This document shows, one piece after another, positions 31,265-42,714 of a stretch of 64,000 bases of DNA. The DNA lies in the NCBI GenBank assembly GCA_026770025.1, contig JAMXDE010000054.1, positions 1-64,000 of the forward strand. The letters are read 5' to 3'. Source of the DNA: Craspedostauros australis (lineage: Eukaryota > Bacillariophyta > Bacillariophyceae > Mastogloiales > Achnanthaceae). The stretch's first letter is position 1. Every line of letters starts with the position of its first letter. The position numbers and the translations under genes are program-made. Under the pieces are notes generated by a model that was given only the letters and a program-made list of their open reading frames with translations, searched no databases and was not told where the DNA came from.

Positions 31265-34200
31265 CTCGAGGGTCTACGATCGCGTCTCCACGATGTCAAG
31301 TACACGATCACAGACGAGGAGATGATCATGCAAATCCTCAGCACGGTGAGCAGCGAATACAGAACTCACATCGTGAACTTCCAACACCAACTCACGTTCA
31401 ATCCGGAACTGGTTACCATCAACGCGATCAGAGGAGTGCTCCGTACTGCATACGCCACCCACAGAGGAGGCAAGGCATACGTCGACGACTTCCAAGACAG
31501 TAACACGAAGAGCAACGACACCGGCTTCACGAGTACCGGTAACTTCAAGGGTACTTGTCACAACTGTGGCGTGTATGGTCACAGATCCGCCGATTGCCCA
31601 GAACGTAAGAAATCGAACAACAAGAAAAACAACAACAACAACAACAAGATGAACGGAAAGCACAACAACAACCGCAACAAAGGAAGCGGCTTCAACAGGA
31701 AGTGCAACTACTGTGGCATCTTCGGACACCGCGAGGCGGAGTGCCAAAAGAAGAAGTTCAACGAGAACAAGAAGGCCAACGAACAAGCCAACACGGCAAC
31801 GGAAGGACACAACAAGAGCGGGCACGAGATGGTACTCTCAGCAAAGGACATGCCGCTCTGCATGTTGGTGTCCGACAACTACATTGAAGACTCCTTCTTC
31901 GATAACTTCGAATGCGTCGGGAGTGACGACGAAGTACAGGACGATGAGATCGTCCCGGAGTGGCTCAGCGAAGAGCCAATCATCCACGAGGTGGATCCAA
32001 GACGCGAAGTAAGCTACGAATGCTGCTTCAACGCGAACGACCTGATTGGTCCATATGGCGACGGAGCCGAGATGGGCAACGAGGCCAACGATAGCAACAT
32101 CGAAGAGGCCATGAGTGAAGAGGCCGACGATGAGATCAACGAGAATGATAGAGGCCAAGATGAAACGAACGGCGGTGCGGCGCCTCCTCCTCCAGCGGCA
32201 GGGAACAACAGATCGGGCATCTTCGACGAAGATGATAGCGATGAAACCGAAAATCATCCGGACGACAGCTTCAATCCAAACGAGCGTGTCGTCTACCCAG
32301 CGAACATCGAGTTCCCGCCGATCGGGAATCCCAACGACTTGAACTACCTCCACCGTCATGACACCATTCCGTATGGAACGGAAACAGCATTGGTAATCCA
32401 GAAGCAGCTCATCTTCGATGCCGTAATGGAAGCAGGAGTGAAACTATTCCCAGGCGTCGCACAAGGAGTGCTCAGACCGATATGGGTGAACATGATGGGA
32501 TCCATTCTGTCCAAGAACTTCAGATCAATCGAAGAGATTCTCGTCAATTCGGTCGTCATCAATCGCATACTGGAAGCGGCTGACACAGAGACGATTCCAG
32601 AAACGGATCTGCATTACATCCTTGGAGGATGCATGTGTGTGCTCTTGCGCGAACGACCACGCGTCAACCCATATGATCCAGCCACAGGATTGCATCGAAA
32701 CAGTACGATTCCATCCGACTACGCGCAACTACCCGACAACATGGATGACGAGGACCACCATCATCCATACAACGAAGACGGAGTCCACGAAGACGATGAT
32801 GATGGCAGCTTCGACGACGAGATAGCTGCGGCAGCTGTGGAGCAGCTCCACGAACTGAGCACCAGATACAAGGGCAAGGTCAACAAGGACACCTGGCTCA
32901 CCAACAGTGGAGCTTCGTGTCACATCGTCAACTCGGACGCCGCTCTCTTCAACGTGCGGCACATCAAGTCTTTCGTCCAAGTGGGAGACAGCACGAAGCT
33001 GGACTCTCCCAAGATGGGATCCATTCGCTTGAAGGTCAAGCAGCGAGACAACACTGGCCACATCATCCGGCTTGATGATGTGAAGTACACACCAACAATG
33101 GCGGTGAACCTTTTCTCAACAAACAAGACTCTGTACAATGGTTACCAGCTTGGTAACAACGGCATTTTGATGGACATCATCAACGGATCCGGAACGAAGA
33201 TTGTGTTTGATCGAGTCTTCCCCACATCCAACGGATTCATCACAGGAGTGCAGATGCATCCCATCATGCCATCAAACGACGACAAGGCTTCCACAGCCAT
33301 CATCAAGAATCCATCCAAGGAGATCAGCGCGGTGAACTTGCACCGAATGCTCGGCCACGCGCCACTCGAGACCATGAAGCGGACGGCCGCTCAGTACGGA
33401 TGGAAGATCATCGGCGAGATGCCGGTATGTCGCGACTGCGCGGTCGCGAACGCAAGAGTGAAGAACATCCCGAAGGCAACGATTCCAAGAGCAACTCGCC
33501 GCGGCGAACGACTCTTCATTGACATTAGTTACACTAAACACATAAGCTTCAGAGATAAACGCTACTGGACCCTGATTGTGGACGACTGCACAGATCACTG
33601 CTGGAGTTTCTTTCTCAAGAACAAGAGTGACCAACCAGGGTACATCAAACGATTCGTTCAGACGATCAAGTCACAGACTGGTGATCAACAAATCATCTTC
33701 CGAGGAGACAACAGCGGAGAGAACAAATCTACGCAGGATACTCTCATCGATGCAGGACTCAATGTGAAATTCGAATTCACGGCATCAAACACGCCGCAAC
33801 AGAACGGTAGAGTAGAACACAAGTTTGCGTACCTCTACACCAAGATCCGCTCCATGCTCAACGGAGCACAACTCGACGAAGAGTATAGGCATGGCCTATG
33901 GGCAGCAGCTGCTAGCACTGCCACCGCCATTGCCAACATCACCGTAGCGAAGAACCAGAAGGAGTCACCACATCGACAATTCTTCGGCAACGATCCACCA
34001 TATGCGGATGCACTCCGTACATTTGGAGAGGTGGGTGTTGTGAAGACTACCTACGGCGGGATCACCGCCAAACTCAAGAATAGAGGAGAAGAGATGGTGT
34101 TCATCGGATATGCACACCAACACGCATCAGGGGTCGACAACATGTACAGACCATCGACCAAGTCACTCATCTGTTCACGGGACATCAAGTGGCTCAACCA

Positions 34201-34771
34201 ATCATACGGACAGTTCCGTGGCTGGGCACCAGCACCAAACATATCCAGCGAAATGGGAACGACAGACGCAGACGGCTTCACAACCATCGGATAGAAGGGA
34301 GCAATGCCAAGGATGGCAATGCGTCAAACATCAGAAGCGAAGAGAGTATCTTTCGCCGACACGAACAAGTATCACATCATATCAGATAGCGACGATGAGG
34401 ATGACGAAGACAATGGAGCAGTGACTCAAGTAATCCATAACAACAACGAAGATGGGAGCGAATCCAATCAGGAGGATGACGAAATCCAACCATCCGGTGA
34501 TGAAGCCGACGATGACACAGGCGTCACTCCTCCAAACACACCAGCAAGGTCTACACATGACACACCATCCAGACCTCCACCAACCAAACCAAGCAAGCGT
34601 GACATAGCTAGAAAGGAGAGAATCCGACGTCATGAAGCACGAGGCAGGAAGGGAGAAACCAATCCCAAACCGACTGCAGGGAAGAGCATTCCTAGAGCTC
34701 TGCGTGAGCTCGCAGACTTCAACGAACGAGGTCGAAAGGAGGAAGGCTATGAGCAAGTCATCATCCAATGA
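31265..34771 (+). pseudogene. Gag C-terminus, protease and integrase of element C
   Basis: In frame with the previous segment. Two CCHC zinc knuckles follow each other (CHNCGVYGHRSADC and CNYCGIFGHREAEC), separated by an Asn-rich linker. An acidic region follows, then the protease, where the active-site triad reads TNSGAS: codon 32903-32905 is AAC, so the catalytic Asp is replaced by Asn. GAG-pre-integrase is near LHRMLGHAP. Integrase D, D and E are present (FIDISY, RGDNSGEN, NGRVEHK). A TAG at 34292-34294 interrupts the frame, which continues to 34771. Confidence 0.85.
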
Positions 34772-36569
34772 CGACAGTGACGAACTCAGCGATGAGATAA
34801 CCGACGAATCCAACAATGAGACTACAGATGACGAAGAAATTGTAGACGGAGAAGAAGAGATCGAAATCACTCATCATAGCACAACAGGACTCTACGGGAT
34901 GAATGCAATCATCACCGAAGCACCAGCAATCGACATTGGACTGTTGATGCAGGACGAGAACAAGGAACCAGAGAAGCACATTGAACCAACGACATTCGAT
35001 GGAGCCTTCAACCACCCAGATCCCATCCATCGAAAGGGATATCGAGCAGCCATCAAGAAGGAGTTCGACTCCATGGATACACGAAAAGTGTACAGCAAGA
35101 TCAAACGAGACGCCATCCCACGCGGCCGCAGATGCTGCAAATGCAAATGGGTCTTCAAGTTGAAGCGTGACGGCACACATCGAGCACGGCTCGTTGCATG
35201 TGGCTATTCACAAGTCGCAGGAGTAGACTTCCAAGAGCATTACTCACCCGTCATTCATGACGTGACCTATCGGGTCATGATGGTGATCATGCTGATCAAG
35301 AAGATGGACTGCGCACTCGTCGATGTCGTAACGGCATTCCTACATGGAGACCTCGACAAGGAGATCTACATGAACTGTCCCAACGGGATGGATCATCAAG
35401 CAGACGAAGCCCTGACCCTACACAAGCCAATCTACGGACTTGTGCAGAGCGCCAGGCAATGGTTCAAGATGTTGGTATCGACCCTCAAGAATATCAACTT
35501 CGAACAGAGCGCAGCAGACCCGTGCCTGTTCTACAGGAAGACGAACGAAGGAAGCATGATCGTGGCCATCTACGTGGACGATTGCTTCTGCTGCGGAGAC
35601 TCCAAAGCACTGGAGACATTCCTGAAGGACATCCAAGGCAGCAAGTTCAAGGTGACAATCGAGCGCGGACTCGGAGACTACCTCAGCTGCAACATCGAAC
35701 TGAACCATGACAAGACTAGAGCGACATTGCGTCAACCACATCTCATCTGACACCTCATCGAAGAGTTCGGAACCAAGGTTGAGAAGATGCAACGCTACGC
35801 GACACTGGGAACCCCGGGTCAAATCATCGTACGACCATCCGAAGATAACGGACTACAGAAGGTCGGACCAGAAGAACATGCCGAATGCCGCCGAGGCGTC
35901 GGTATGCTACTCTTCCTCATCAAGCACTCGCGACCAGATATCGCGAACCCTGTGAGGGAACTCTCCAAGGTATTGATCGGGCCCACCAAGGCTGCAATGA
36001 AGGAGATGTATCGGATCATCAAGTATGTGATTGATACAAAGGACTATGGATTGAAGATCCATCCAGCACGTCCAGACGACGACGGCTGGGATATGGAGCT
36101 CTTCTGCGATAGCGAACATGCAGGGGACAAGAACACGAGAATCAGCGTAGGAGGGTTCATCCTATATCTGTGCAAGGTACCAATCCTTTGGCGATCCAAG
36201 ACACAGAAGGCCGTCACACTCAGCTCATCCGAAGCAGAATACGTTGCCCTTTCCAAAGCGGCAAAGGAGATCTTCTTCGTCGTGCAGCTACTCGAGAGTG
36301 TGGGCGTCCCAGTGAAGACACCGATCAAGGTCCGTGTGGACAACATCAGAGCGATCTTCATCGCCAAGAACCCATCAACATCCCAACGATCGCGGCACAT
36401 CGACGTGCGCCATCACTACGTGAGGAACATGGTAATCAACAGAACCATTGAAATCATTTTCGTCAAATCCGAGCAGAACACAAGCAACGGATTCACCAAG
36501 AACATCAAGGCCGACTTGCAACGTGAACATGAGAAGTCGTACCTTGATAAATCGAGAACATTCGAGTGA
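34772..36569 (+). pseudogene. reverse transcriptase and RNase H of element C
   Basis: The coding frame shifts somewhere in 34632-34771 (overlap of the two open frames). RT follows, with WVFKLKRDG, VDVVTAFLHGD, IYGLVQSARQW and YVDD (in AIYVDDCFCCG). A TGA at 35748-35750 sits in HLI-stop-HLIEEFG, then the same frame continues through RNase H (CDSEHAGD, SSSEAEYVAL, VDNIRAIF) to the end near 36569. Apart from the stop and shift the RT and RNase H catalytic residues remain. Confidence 0.85.
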
Positions 36570-36581
36570 CCGAATGCACAC

Positions 36582-36589
36582 AGGAAGGG
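36582..36589 (+). other. polypurine tract of element C
   Basis: AGGAAGGG lies immediately before the 3' LTR start TGTCGAG. Confidence 0.75.
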
Positions 36590-37384
36590 TGTCGAGATGT
36601 ACATGTGAGTATATGTCAAGATGTACGCGTATATGTGCATCGTTCACCCGCTATTCTCTCATACGCACTTGGACGGTATAACTACACTCGTGTCGATAGT
36701 ATGCTGTGATTCGTCAGAATTACAGCAGAAATGGAACACACGAAAAAGAGCAAGATTTCTGGAGGAAATTTGCAATCGACGATTTCTGAGAGAATTGAAA
36801 GATCGTCCGTCCATCCATCAATGGTACCAAGAGAATCTCGAGGTACTTCCCAACTAAACCTCAGATGACGATATCATCTGACAAACTCCTGCATCACCAA
36901 TGGAACGTGACATCTGGAGAGCAGAAGGACACTTACTGACGTCGACAGGATGTCATCATGTCACCACGTCGACATCTGTCTCCAAGTCAGAGCAGGAGGC
37001 GAAGATCCGATGACCGAAGAGAATCAGCATCATGGATACAGAAGGTGAACTTCAAATGGCGAGTACTCATGGAGTAGGAGCCAGTACTGAATGAACGAAG
37101 TGTCGAATGCGGAGTACGCATCGAACACGAGGTATCGTGTAGCGCAAGTACACGATGTTGAGAGAGAGAGAGTAAAGAGAGAAGAGCGAGAGAGCATCTC
37201 GCGTACCGACTCCTAGTCGGAGCCCGAATCTACGAAACAGATTGAAGCACCAAGAGCATCGGGCAAGAGAACGGGCGTACACCGAGAGGATCGGAGTAGC
37301 CAAGTAATGAAATAGCAAACAGACGACTATCAACCAACACCATCTTCCACGATCGTAGGTTACCGTGAGCGGAACTTGCCAACA
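36590..37384 (+). repeat. 3' LTR of element C
   Basis: Partner of 29522-30312, ending GCCAACA. Differences from the 5' LTR are mostly T/C or A/G, with a short AG-repeat length change near 37160. Confidence 0.9.
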
Positions 37385-37589
37385 ATCCACCGCTGTGATG
37401 AGCAGGGCGTGGCTTGCGCAGATTCTGACCGGACGAAGATCGCCGCCCAATCCCCAGCGCCTTCAACAACATTATCAGGATTGCGAAGAATGCAACGATG
37501 ACCACCAGCCGACGCACGAGCTTGCGCCGCGCTGCCTTTCCATTGTTGCCCTTCATGATTGGCCCAGCGCGATTGGATGCACTGCTCAC
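37385..37589 (-). pseudogene. possible N-terminus of a membrane-anchored protein cut by element C
   Basis: An open frame starts with ATG at 37589 and encodes a short polar head, a basic run (KAARRKLVRRL) and one strong hydrophobic helix (VVIVAFFAILIMLLKAL), then a basic stalk. This is the look of a type II membrane anchor. Coding continues into the element C LTR at 37384, so the true gene, if real, was severed by that insertion; on the other side (29521 downward) the frame reaches a stop within about ten codons. No enzyme domain is visible, so function is unknown. Confidence 0.35.
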
Positions 37590-37916
37590 TGCGGTGATGT
37601 GTTCGTTGCTGCGAATTGCAATCAGCCGTCGATCGTCTCTCGTCGCAAAACTCCTTGATCCAGTTTTGCGATGACACGGAGATCCTCATTTCAGCAATGT
37701 CCTCTCTGAGCTGCGTCGTGGCACCGATGTCGTTGCCTGTATGCAAATAACGGACGATGCATCCAAATGGCGACCAGCTCTATCTCTCTCTATCTCTGGA
37801 GTGTTCGACATTGAGCTTCGCGACTGGCATCGCGGAGATCGCCATCGTCGCCGCTCTGTTGGCAGCGGATCTCCAGAACCGTGGTGTTGTGTTTGCCTTT
37901 TTGGTTCGTGTTCTCG
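37590..37916. other. unassigned gap before element D
   Basis: Holds a short TCTCTATC-type run (37778-37797) and no supported gene. A minus-strand frame (37360-37746) overlaps the possible membrane-anchor gene in another frame. Confidence 0.4.
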
Positions 37917-38090
37917 CAAGTTAACACACACATGCATTGTCATTGAGGGTTGCAAACCCAAAGGATTCAGATTATAAGGGTTTTAGGGTCGTGTAGGATC
38001 GTCAGAGAGTGCACTGTTCTCCCGTGGTTGGGCGATGCCCGTGTTCGCATGTTAACCCCGTTTTAACCGTTTCACACGTATCCCTGTTTG
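37917..38090 (-). repeat. 3' LTR of element D
   Basis: Plus-strand CAAGTTAACACACAC to TCCCTGTTTG, repeated at 44666-44839 at a constant offset of 6749. A purine run (GAGGGGAC on the minus strand) directly to its right is a likely polypurine tract. Confidence 0.85.
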
Positions 38091-38261
38091 GTCCCCTCGA
38101 GTCGCTGTGGCTTTGCTGACTGTCGGATCGTCACATTTTCGCTTCACATGGCATGTACCTGGTGCATGCCCCATGCGTGGGCACCACAGGGCGCTCATCC
38201 CATCCACCACGGATTGGATCCGTGGCGGACCATCCATGGGTACTGCCGCGCAGTCTGTATG

Positions 38262-39736
38262 TTAGAATAAAACACATTGTGCCTGAAGGGTTCGTCTTGG
38301 TCCCGATTGTGGCTTTGTGAGCATGTCGGCGAGATTGGTTTCTGATGGCTTGTATGAGACAGTCATCACACCCGCCGCGATGCTTTCTCGGACGAAATGA
38401 TATGCATTGGCGTTGGCTTTCTTTCGTAGCTGTGATGCGGGGAGTGAGGCGTTGTATACGACGCTTTGGTTGTCGACGCGCATGTCGGTGGGGCCGTCTA
38501 TAGGGACGCCCATCATACGCAGTTTGTATCGCATGCCGATGACGATCTCCGTCGCTACCTTGAGCGCAGTGAACTCGCTGCCGAACGTGGATGTCTCGAT
38601 GCTGTTTTGTTTCTTGCTGTGCCATAGGATGGGCGATGAGTTCAGGTACAGTAGGACTCCAGTGCGCGATCGTCACGTCACCTGGTCGCCAGCATGGTCA
38701 GCATCAACGAAGCAAGTCATCTGGACCTCCTTTCCACGTGGTGGCATGTCCTTCGGTATCTGTTCGTGGGTGTTGGCATAGAAGTCGCCCCACTCCGGTT
38801 GTATCACAGCAGGTTTGTCAACGTATGCATCATCAAAGACAAGACGAGAACGATCGTGTGAGTTCAAATAGGCAAACATGTGGAAGAGCGTTCGCATGTG
38901 GCCCGTGCGTGGCGCAGCACAATATGAGGACATCATGGATGTTTCACAGCAGATGTCGATTCAACCCAGTTCAACAGTCCAGCGCAGGATCCCAATCAGC
39001 TGCTGGTAGAATGTCATCTCCTCTGCATTGCACAACGGTGTTGCATCCAATTCGGGTCGGTATCCGTTCGGTATCACGCTGGGTGCCCTTGTCTTTTGGC
39101 GCCCTTGCCAGTCGGTGAGCCATTTCATTACGATCTTGATGGCGGCTCGTATGTATGCTCATGATCCTATGCTCCATATGGGACGTGTTGCATCAGAGTC
39201 AATGTGGTATGGAGCAATAGTGGAGCCAAGGTAAGTAGTAGGAGGGCCGATGGAACTCGGTTTGAGGAAGAAGTGTGAGCCGATTGCATCTCGGATGCGC
39301 TGGGGTTGTTTCGACACCGCAAGGATGTCGTCTGTATACACAAGCACGTATTCATACTACTCTGACCCATCGCTTGCCACAGCTGGCTTCATCCAGATGT
39401 CGCTATCAGCGCGGCAGGATGTATATCCCATCGAATCGTGTAGTGTCTCAGCCAGATGCGCTCGCCAAGCGGCTCCGCTGGACTTCAGGCCATATAAGGC
39501 CCGACAGATGACGGCGATCTTGGCTTGATCGGACCCGAACTTGGGCCCGCATCGTGTGTATATTCGTTCTCTGCATGGTGCATTCAGGTATGCATTCTGA
39601 ACGTCGGCTGGTGCCCGATTGGGTTGGGGGTGTCAGTCTCTTTGATGTCGAAGGCAGGGCGCACTGCTTTCATCTTTTTTTCGATTGCCTTGCACCACAT
39701 GTCAGTGCCTGTTTCTGCGTCGATGGCCAACGCATG
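38262..39736 (-). pseudogene. RT and RNase H of element D
   Basis: Minus-strand reading starts at the RT N-terminus (LAIDAETGTDMWCKAIEKKM, from 39736). It loses an estimated 50 residues of the RT fingers by deletion near 39600-39620, where text jumps from a PIG block to ADVQNAYLNAPC, and resumes in another frame. RT motif C is VYTDDIL. RNase H follows (FVDADHAGD; VDNQSVV) and ends LADMLTKP. Three TGA codons interrupt the frame at 39159-39161, 38961-38963 (VELG-stop-IDI) and 38673-38675 (VT-stop-RSRTG). In this family the last two sites are normally Arg, which fits CGA to TGA. Confidence 0.85.
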
Positions 39737-40440
39737 TGTTAGGAATCGAGGGTACGACTTTGTCAAGATACCCATGATTGCCGCACCTCCCAAAATTATC
39801 AATCACGACTGAAGTCAACTCTTGTTGATCACACCTTTGAGTCCTATTCATCACACCCGTGACTCAAGACGAACGTGACTGATCTCAGTCTTGACAAGAA
39901 AACAAGCCTGTCCTCCTCTAACAAGAAAAACCATGACGACGCAAAAACAGGATGTCCCAACATCAAACATGACATCGCGACGATCCAAACAACGACGTCA
40001 CAGGAGAAACATCGATGACCAGCAGGTCTGTGATCACCCCATCTGGAGAACCGAAACACGTGCCACACGCGGACTAGAACAATTCAGAAAGGGCATCAGC
40101 CATGACACCAATCATGACACCAATCGTAAAGTTTGGTGTCAGGAGACCAAGAGAGAAACGCATGACTGTGGAATCGTACCGCATGAATGTAGATGATGAT
40201 ATGCATGATGAGATGCATGATGGAGATGCCTGATGAAAGGATCGATGAATACAAGCGAGAATGCATGATGAAGACAGCATGAAGGCAACAGTATGACATG
40301 ATGTTACTGTGGATTATACATGCTATGGCAAATGGAATTGGAAGAGCTGAAGATGTTATGCTCACAGTTCTGAGAATACAACAACAGGAATAGGTAACCA
40401 GATATAACTAATAAGGCTGGGTTACCCCGGATTTCCAACA
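39737..40440 (-). repeat. solo LTR nested in element D
   Basis: These 704 bp start TGTTAGGAATC and end GGATTTCCAACA on the plus strand, so the ends are TG..CA with inverted TGTTRG. A 6-bp direct repeat CGCATG flanks them (39731-39736 and 40441-40446). Removing the segment and one CGCATG restores a continuous RT reading VRHALAIDAE on the minus strand. No coding remains inside. The first part of the open frame ending at 39802 is LTR sequence read as protein and should not be taken as RT. Confidence 0.88.
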
Positions 40441-42714
40441 CGCATGACGCACCGAGATCGGTAGCGCAACGCCGAACATCTCTTGTTTGCGCACTTGTCT
40501 CCGTTTGGTTGCCATGATGATGCGCTGTTGCTTGCAGAGGGTGTGTGGCACCCACCACTTGAATGACGGTTCGTTGACAAAGAGATTGGCCTCCGCATAT
40601 TCAGCCACACGGACAGGGTCAGCCTCCTTCGCGTCGCGCAAGTGTATCCATGAGGTTGATCCGTCTTTCCATCGTATGCATATTTTCCATCCTTTTGTGG
40701 ATTTGGTTTTGTGAGAAGCAAAAGAGACAGAGGGTAAGTGTTTGTGGTCAATGATTTCGTCCATGAGGACGGTCTCATAGCCATCGTCATCGACACGAGC
40801 GTAGATGTTCTCTGCGATTTGGTTGGCACTGAATTCTTCCTGATGCCCGTCGAGGAATTCGACCTCGTAGCGTGATGTGTCGAGCATCGGATTGTCATGC
40901 GAATGGCCAATGAGGTTGCCGTCTGCATCTCGTTTCCTTCATTTTGCAGTGCCGTATCGCATCTCGTCCCCTGTCGGCAGGACGACTTTGGCTGTGATGT
41001 AGCGATCATACACCTCGCTGGAGACGTCTTCGGGTTCGACGATGGATTCCAATGGTTTGGTGTTCTGCAGGTATGCGATGTCGGCAGCGGTGTCATTGAC
41101 TTCGTCGCCATCGTTGTCTGGCTCCATGCCTTCCATGCGTTTGTTCCATTTGGTGCTCAGTTTGGTCATGAAGTCGGTTTGCTTCTGTTGTAGTACATCG
41201 TCGTTCGTGTCATCGTGTGAGAGAGGTAAAACAGAGGATTTGGAGACAACAACGCCGTTGGCGGTGAGTATGTACGAGCACATGGCCTCGCCAACAGAAC
41301 GGCTTGGCCCCAAGTATCATCCAAGTTGTTTCACGTTCATGGAGGTATCCTGTATGTTGATATACCAGACAAAGTCAAACCATGCAAATTCAGCAATGTG
41401 TGAGATGTCGGCTGTGTCGCCTGACAGGATGGTGGCAGGTGTTTCTCCATGTAGATCGTATACCGACAGCGCTGTATGGCTCCGGATCTCCGCACAATAT
41501 TCAAAGTAGTAATCCCATAGATATTCAGGCGTGTTAGTGGAGGTCATCAAGCGACGAAAGTGACGACGTAGTTCACGAATGGTCGCCTCCGCACGGTTCT
41601 GATTGTGTATGTACGCCTCGATCGGACGGATAGACACTTGCGCCTTGTGCAGTTTGCGACGGAACTCTCCGGCCACGAGTTCTTTCGAATCGTCAGGTAT
41701 GATTGTGTGGGGAATGCCGTGATCTCGAAACATTTCGTCAAGGGTGAGGTGTGCGTTCTTGCGTTCCGTCATCAGATATACACGAACCCAGTGGAATGGT
41801 GTGCAATATATCATCGCACATTTGTTGCCACGGATCGACTTCGTTTTCGCATGCATCGTGTCGGCGTACACTTGTGTGTTCAGGCGCCGATAGCGCAGTT
41901 GCATGGCATACGGGTTGAGTTGCCATGTGCCTGTTGTATTGCGGAAATCACACATTGCCATGTGCGTCGTGGCCTGCAACGTTCGTGTAGCCGCATCAAC
42001 GCCAATGCGCCAGCGTTGTGCCAGTGCTTCAGGCGTGATTGTCCCCCTTCGATTGGAGGACTGCGTTCCGCTGACTGCCTTGATGTCGCGTAGGATTGTT
42101 GGCGACATGGACGTTGGTGTTGTTGGGACTGTCGTTCTGATGGCGTCCTCGTCATTCCCTGCCGACCAGTGTGCTGGGTCCCAGGTGGACTCCTGTGTCA
42201 TCATGACATGAATACAAAAATGGTTGGACTGGACTTCTTGTCGTGTCAGTTTTCTTGTGTGGAAGTACGATATGGTACCGCGTAGTCGGAGCGGGATGTG
42301 GAGGTTGTTAAGGGAGGAGATCACTGAGTGATCCTCCGCTTTCCGTTCATCCTCATGTATCATGAGTAATGGAACATCATTAATAACAACACCAGCGGCT
42401 CGCATCTGATTCGGGCACAATAACGGATGCTCAAGACGAGGAAAGTAGATCGATTGTGGGAAGAAAAGAACAACTGTTTGGTACGTTACGGGATCATCAT
42501 ATGCTATCGCTGCCGTGACGATTGGCACGTTGTCGGTGTTCCCGAGTGAGTCAAGAAAGGGGGTTGCAGTCACAGTCTGGTTTGTGGTGTGCACAATATA
42601 CGCTGTGTCGCCGAAGCAACATGTGTCGGCGTGTGAGTCGAGCTCCGCTCGCGGCGTGTCAGATGACAGAGAGAGATGGACAGATGTAACCTGTCGTTTC
42701 CCTCCATGCTGCGA
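40441..42714 (-). pseudogene. protease and integrase of element D
   Basis: In frame with Gag. Protease signature ELDSHADTCCFGD lies near 42640. Integrase shows YADTMHAKTKS, IIPDDSKELV and NRAEATIRELR as the D, D, E positions. Past the core is a characteristic C-terminal extension with PMLDTSRYEVEFLDG and WKICIRWKDGSTSW, which looks like a small chromo-like or SH3-like strand-rich module. Stops are TGA at 41317-41319 (QLG-stop-YLGPS, where Arg is usual) and at 40939-40941 (AK-stop-RKRDADG). The frame ends at the nested LTR. Confidence 0.85.

Larger units (their letters stand above)
29522..37384 (+). mobile_element. Ty1/copia retrotransposon C, degenerate
   Basis: This is a plus-strand element with LTRs of about 791 and 795 bp that start TGTCGAG and end GCCAACA (canonical TG..CA). 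The LTRs differ at 20 or so positions by eye, mostly transitions, so it is much older than A and B. Its coding region is broken by three in-frame stops and a frameshift, and the protease active-site Asp is changed. The flanks repeat ATCCACC (29513-29519 and 37385-37391), but two extra bases (AG) separate the left copy from the LTR. Confidence 0.92.

Noticed and set aside
39584-39802. single ORF reading LTKSYPRFLTHALAID as RT
   Set aside because: The first 22 codons are the edge of the nested solo LTR; the true RT begins at the CGCATG junction.
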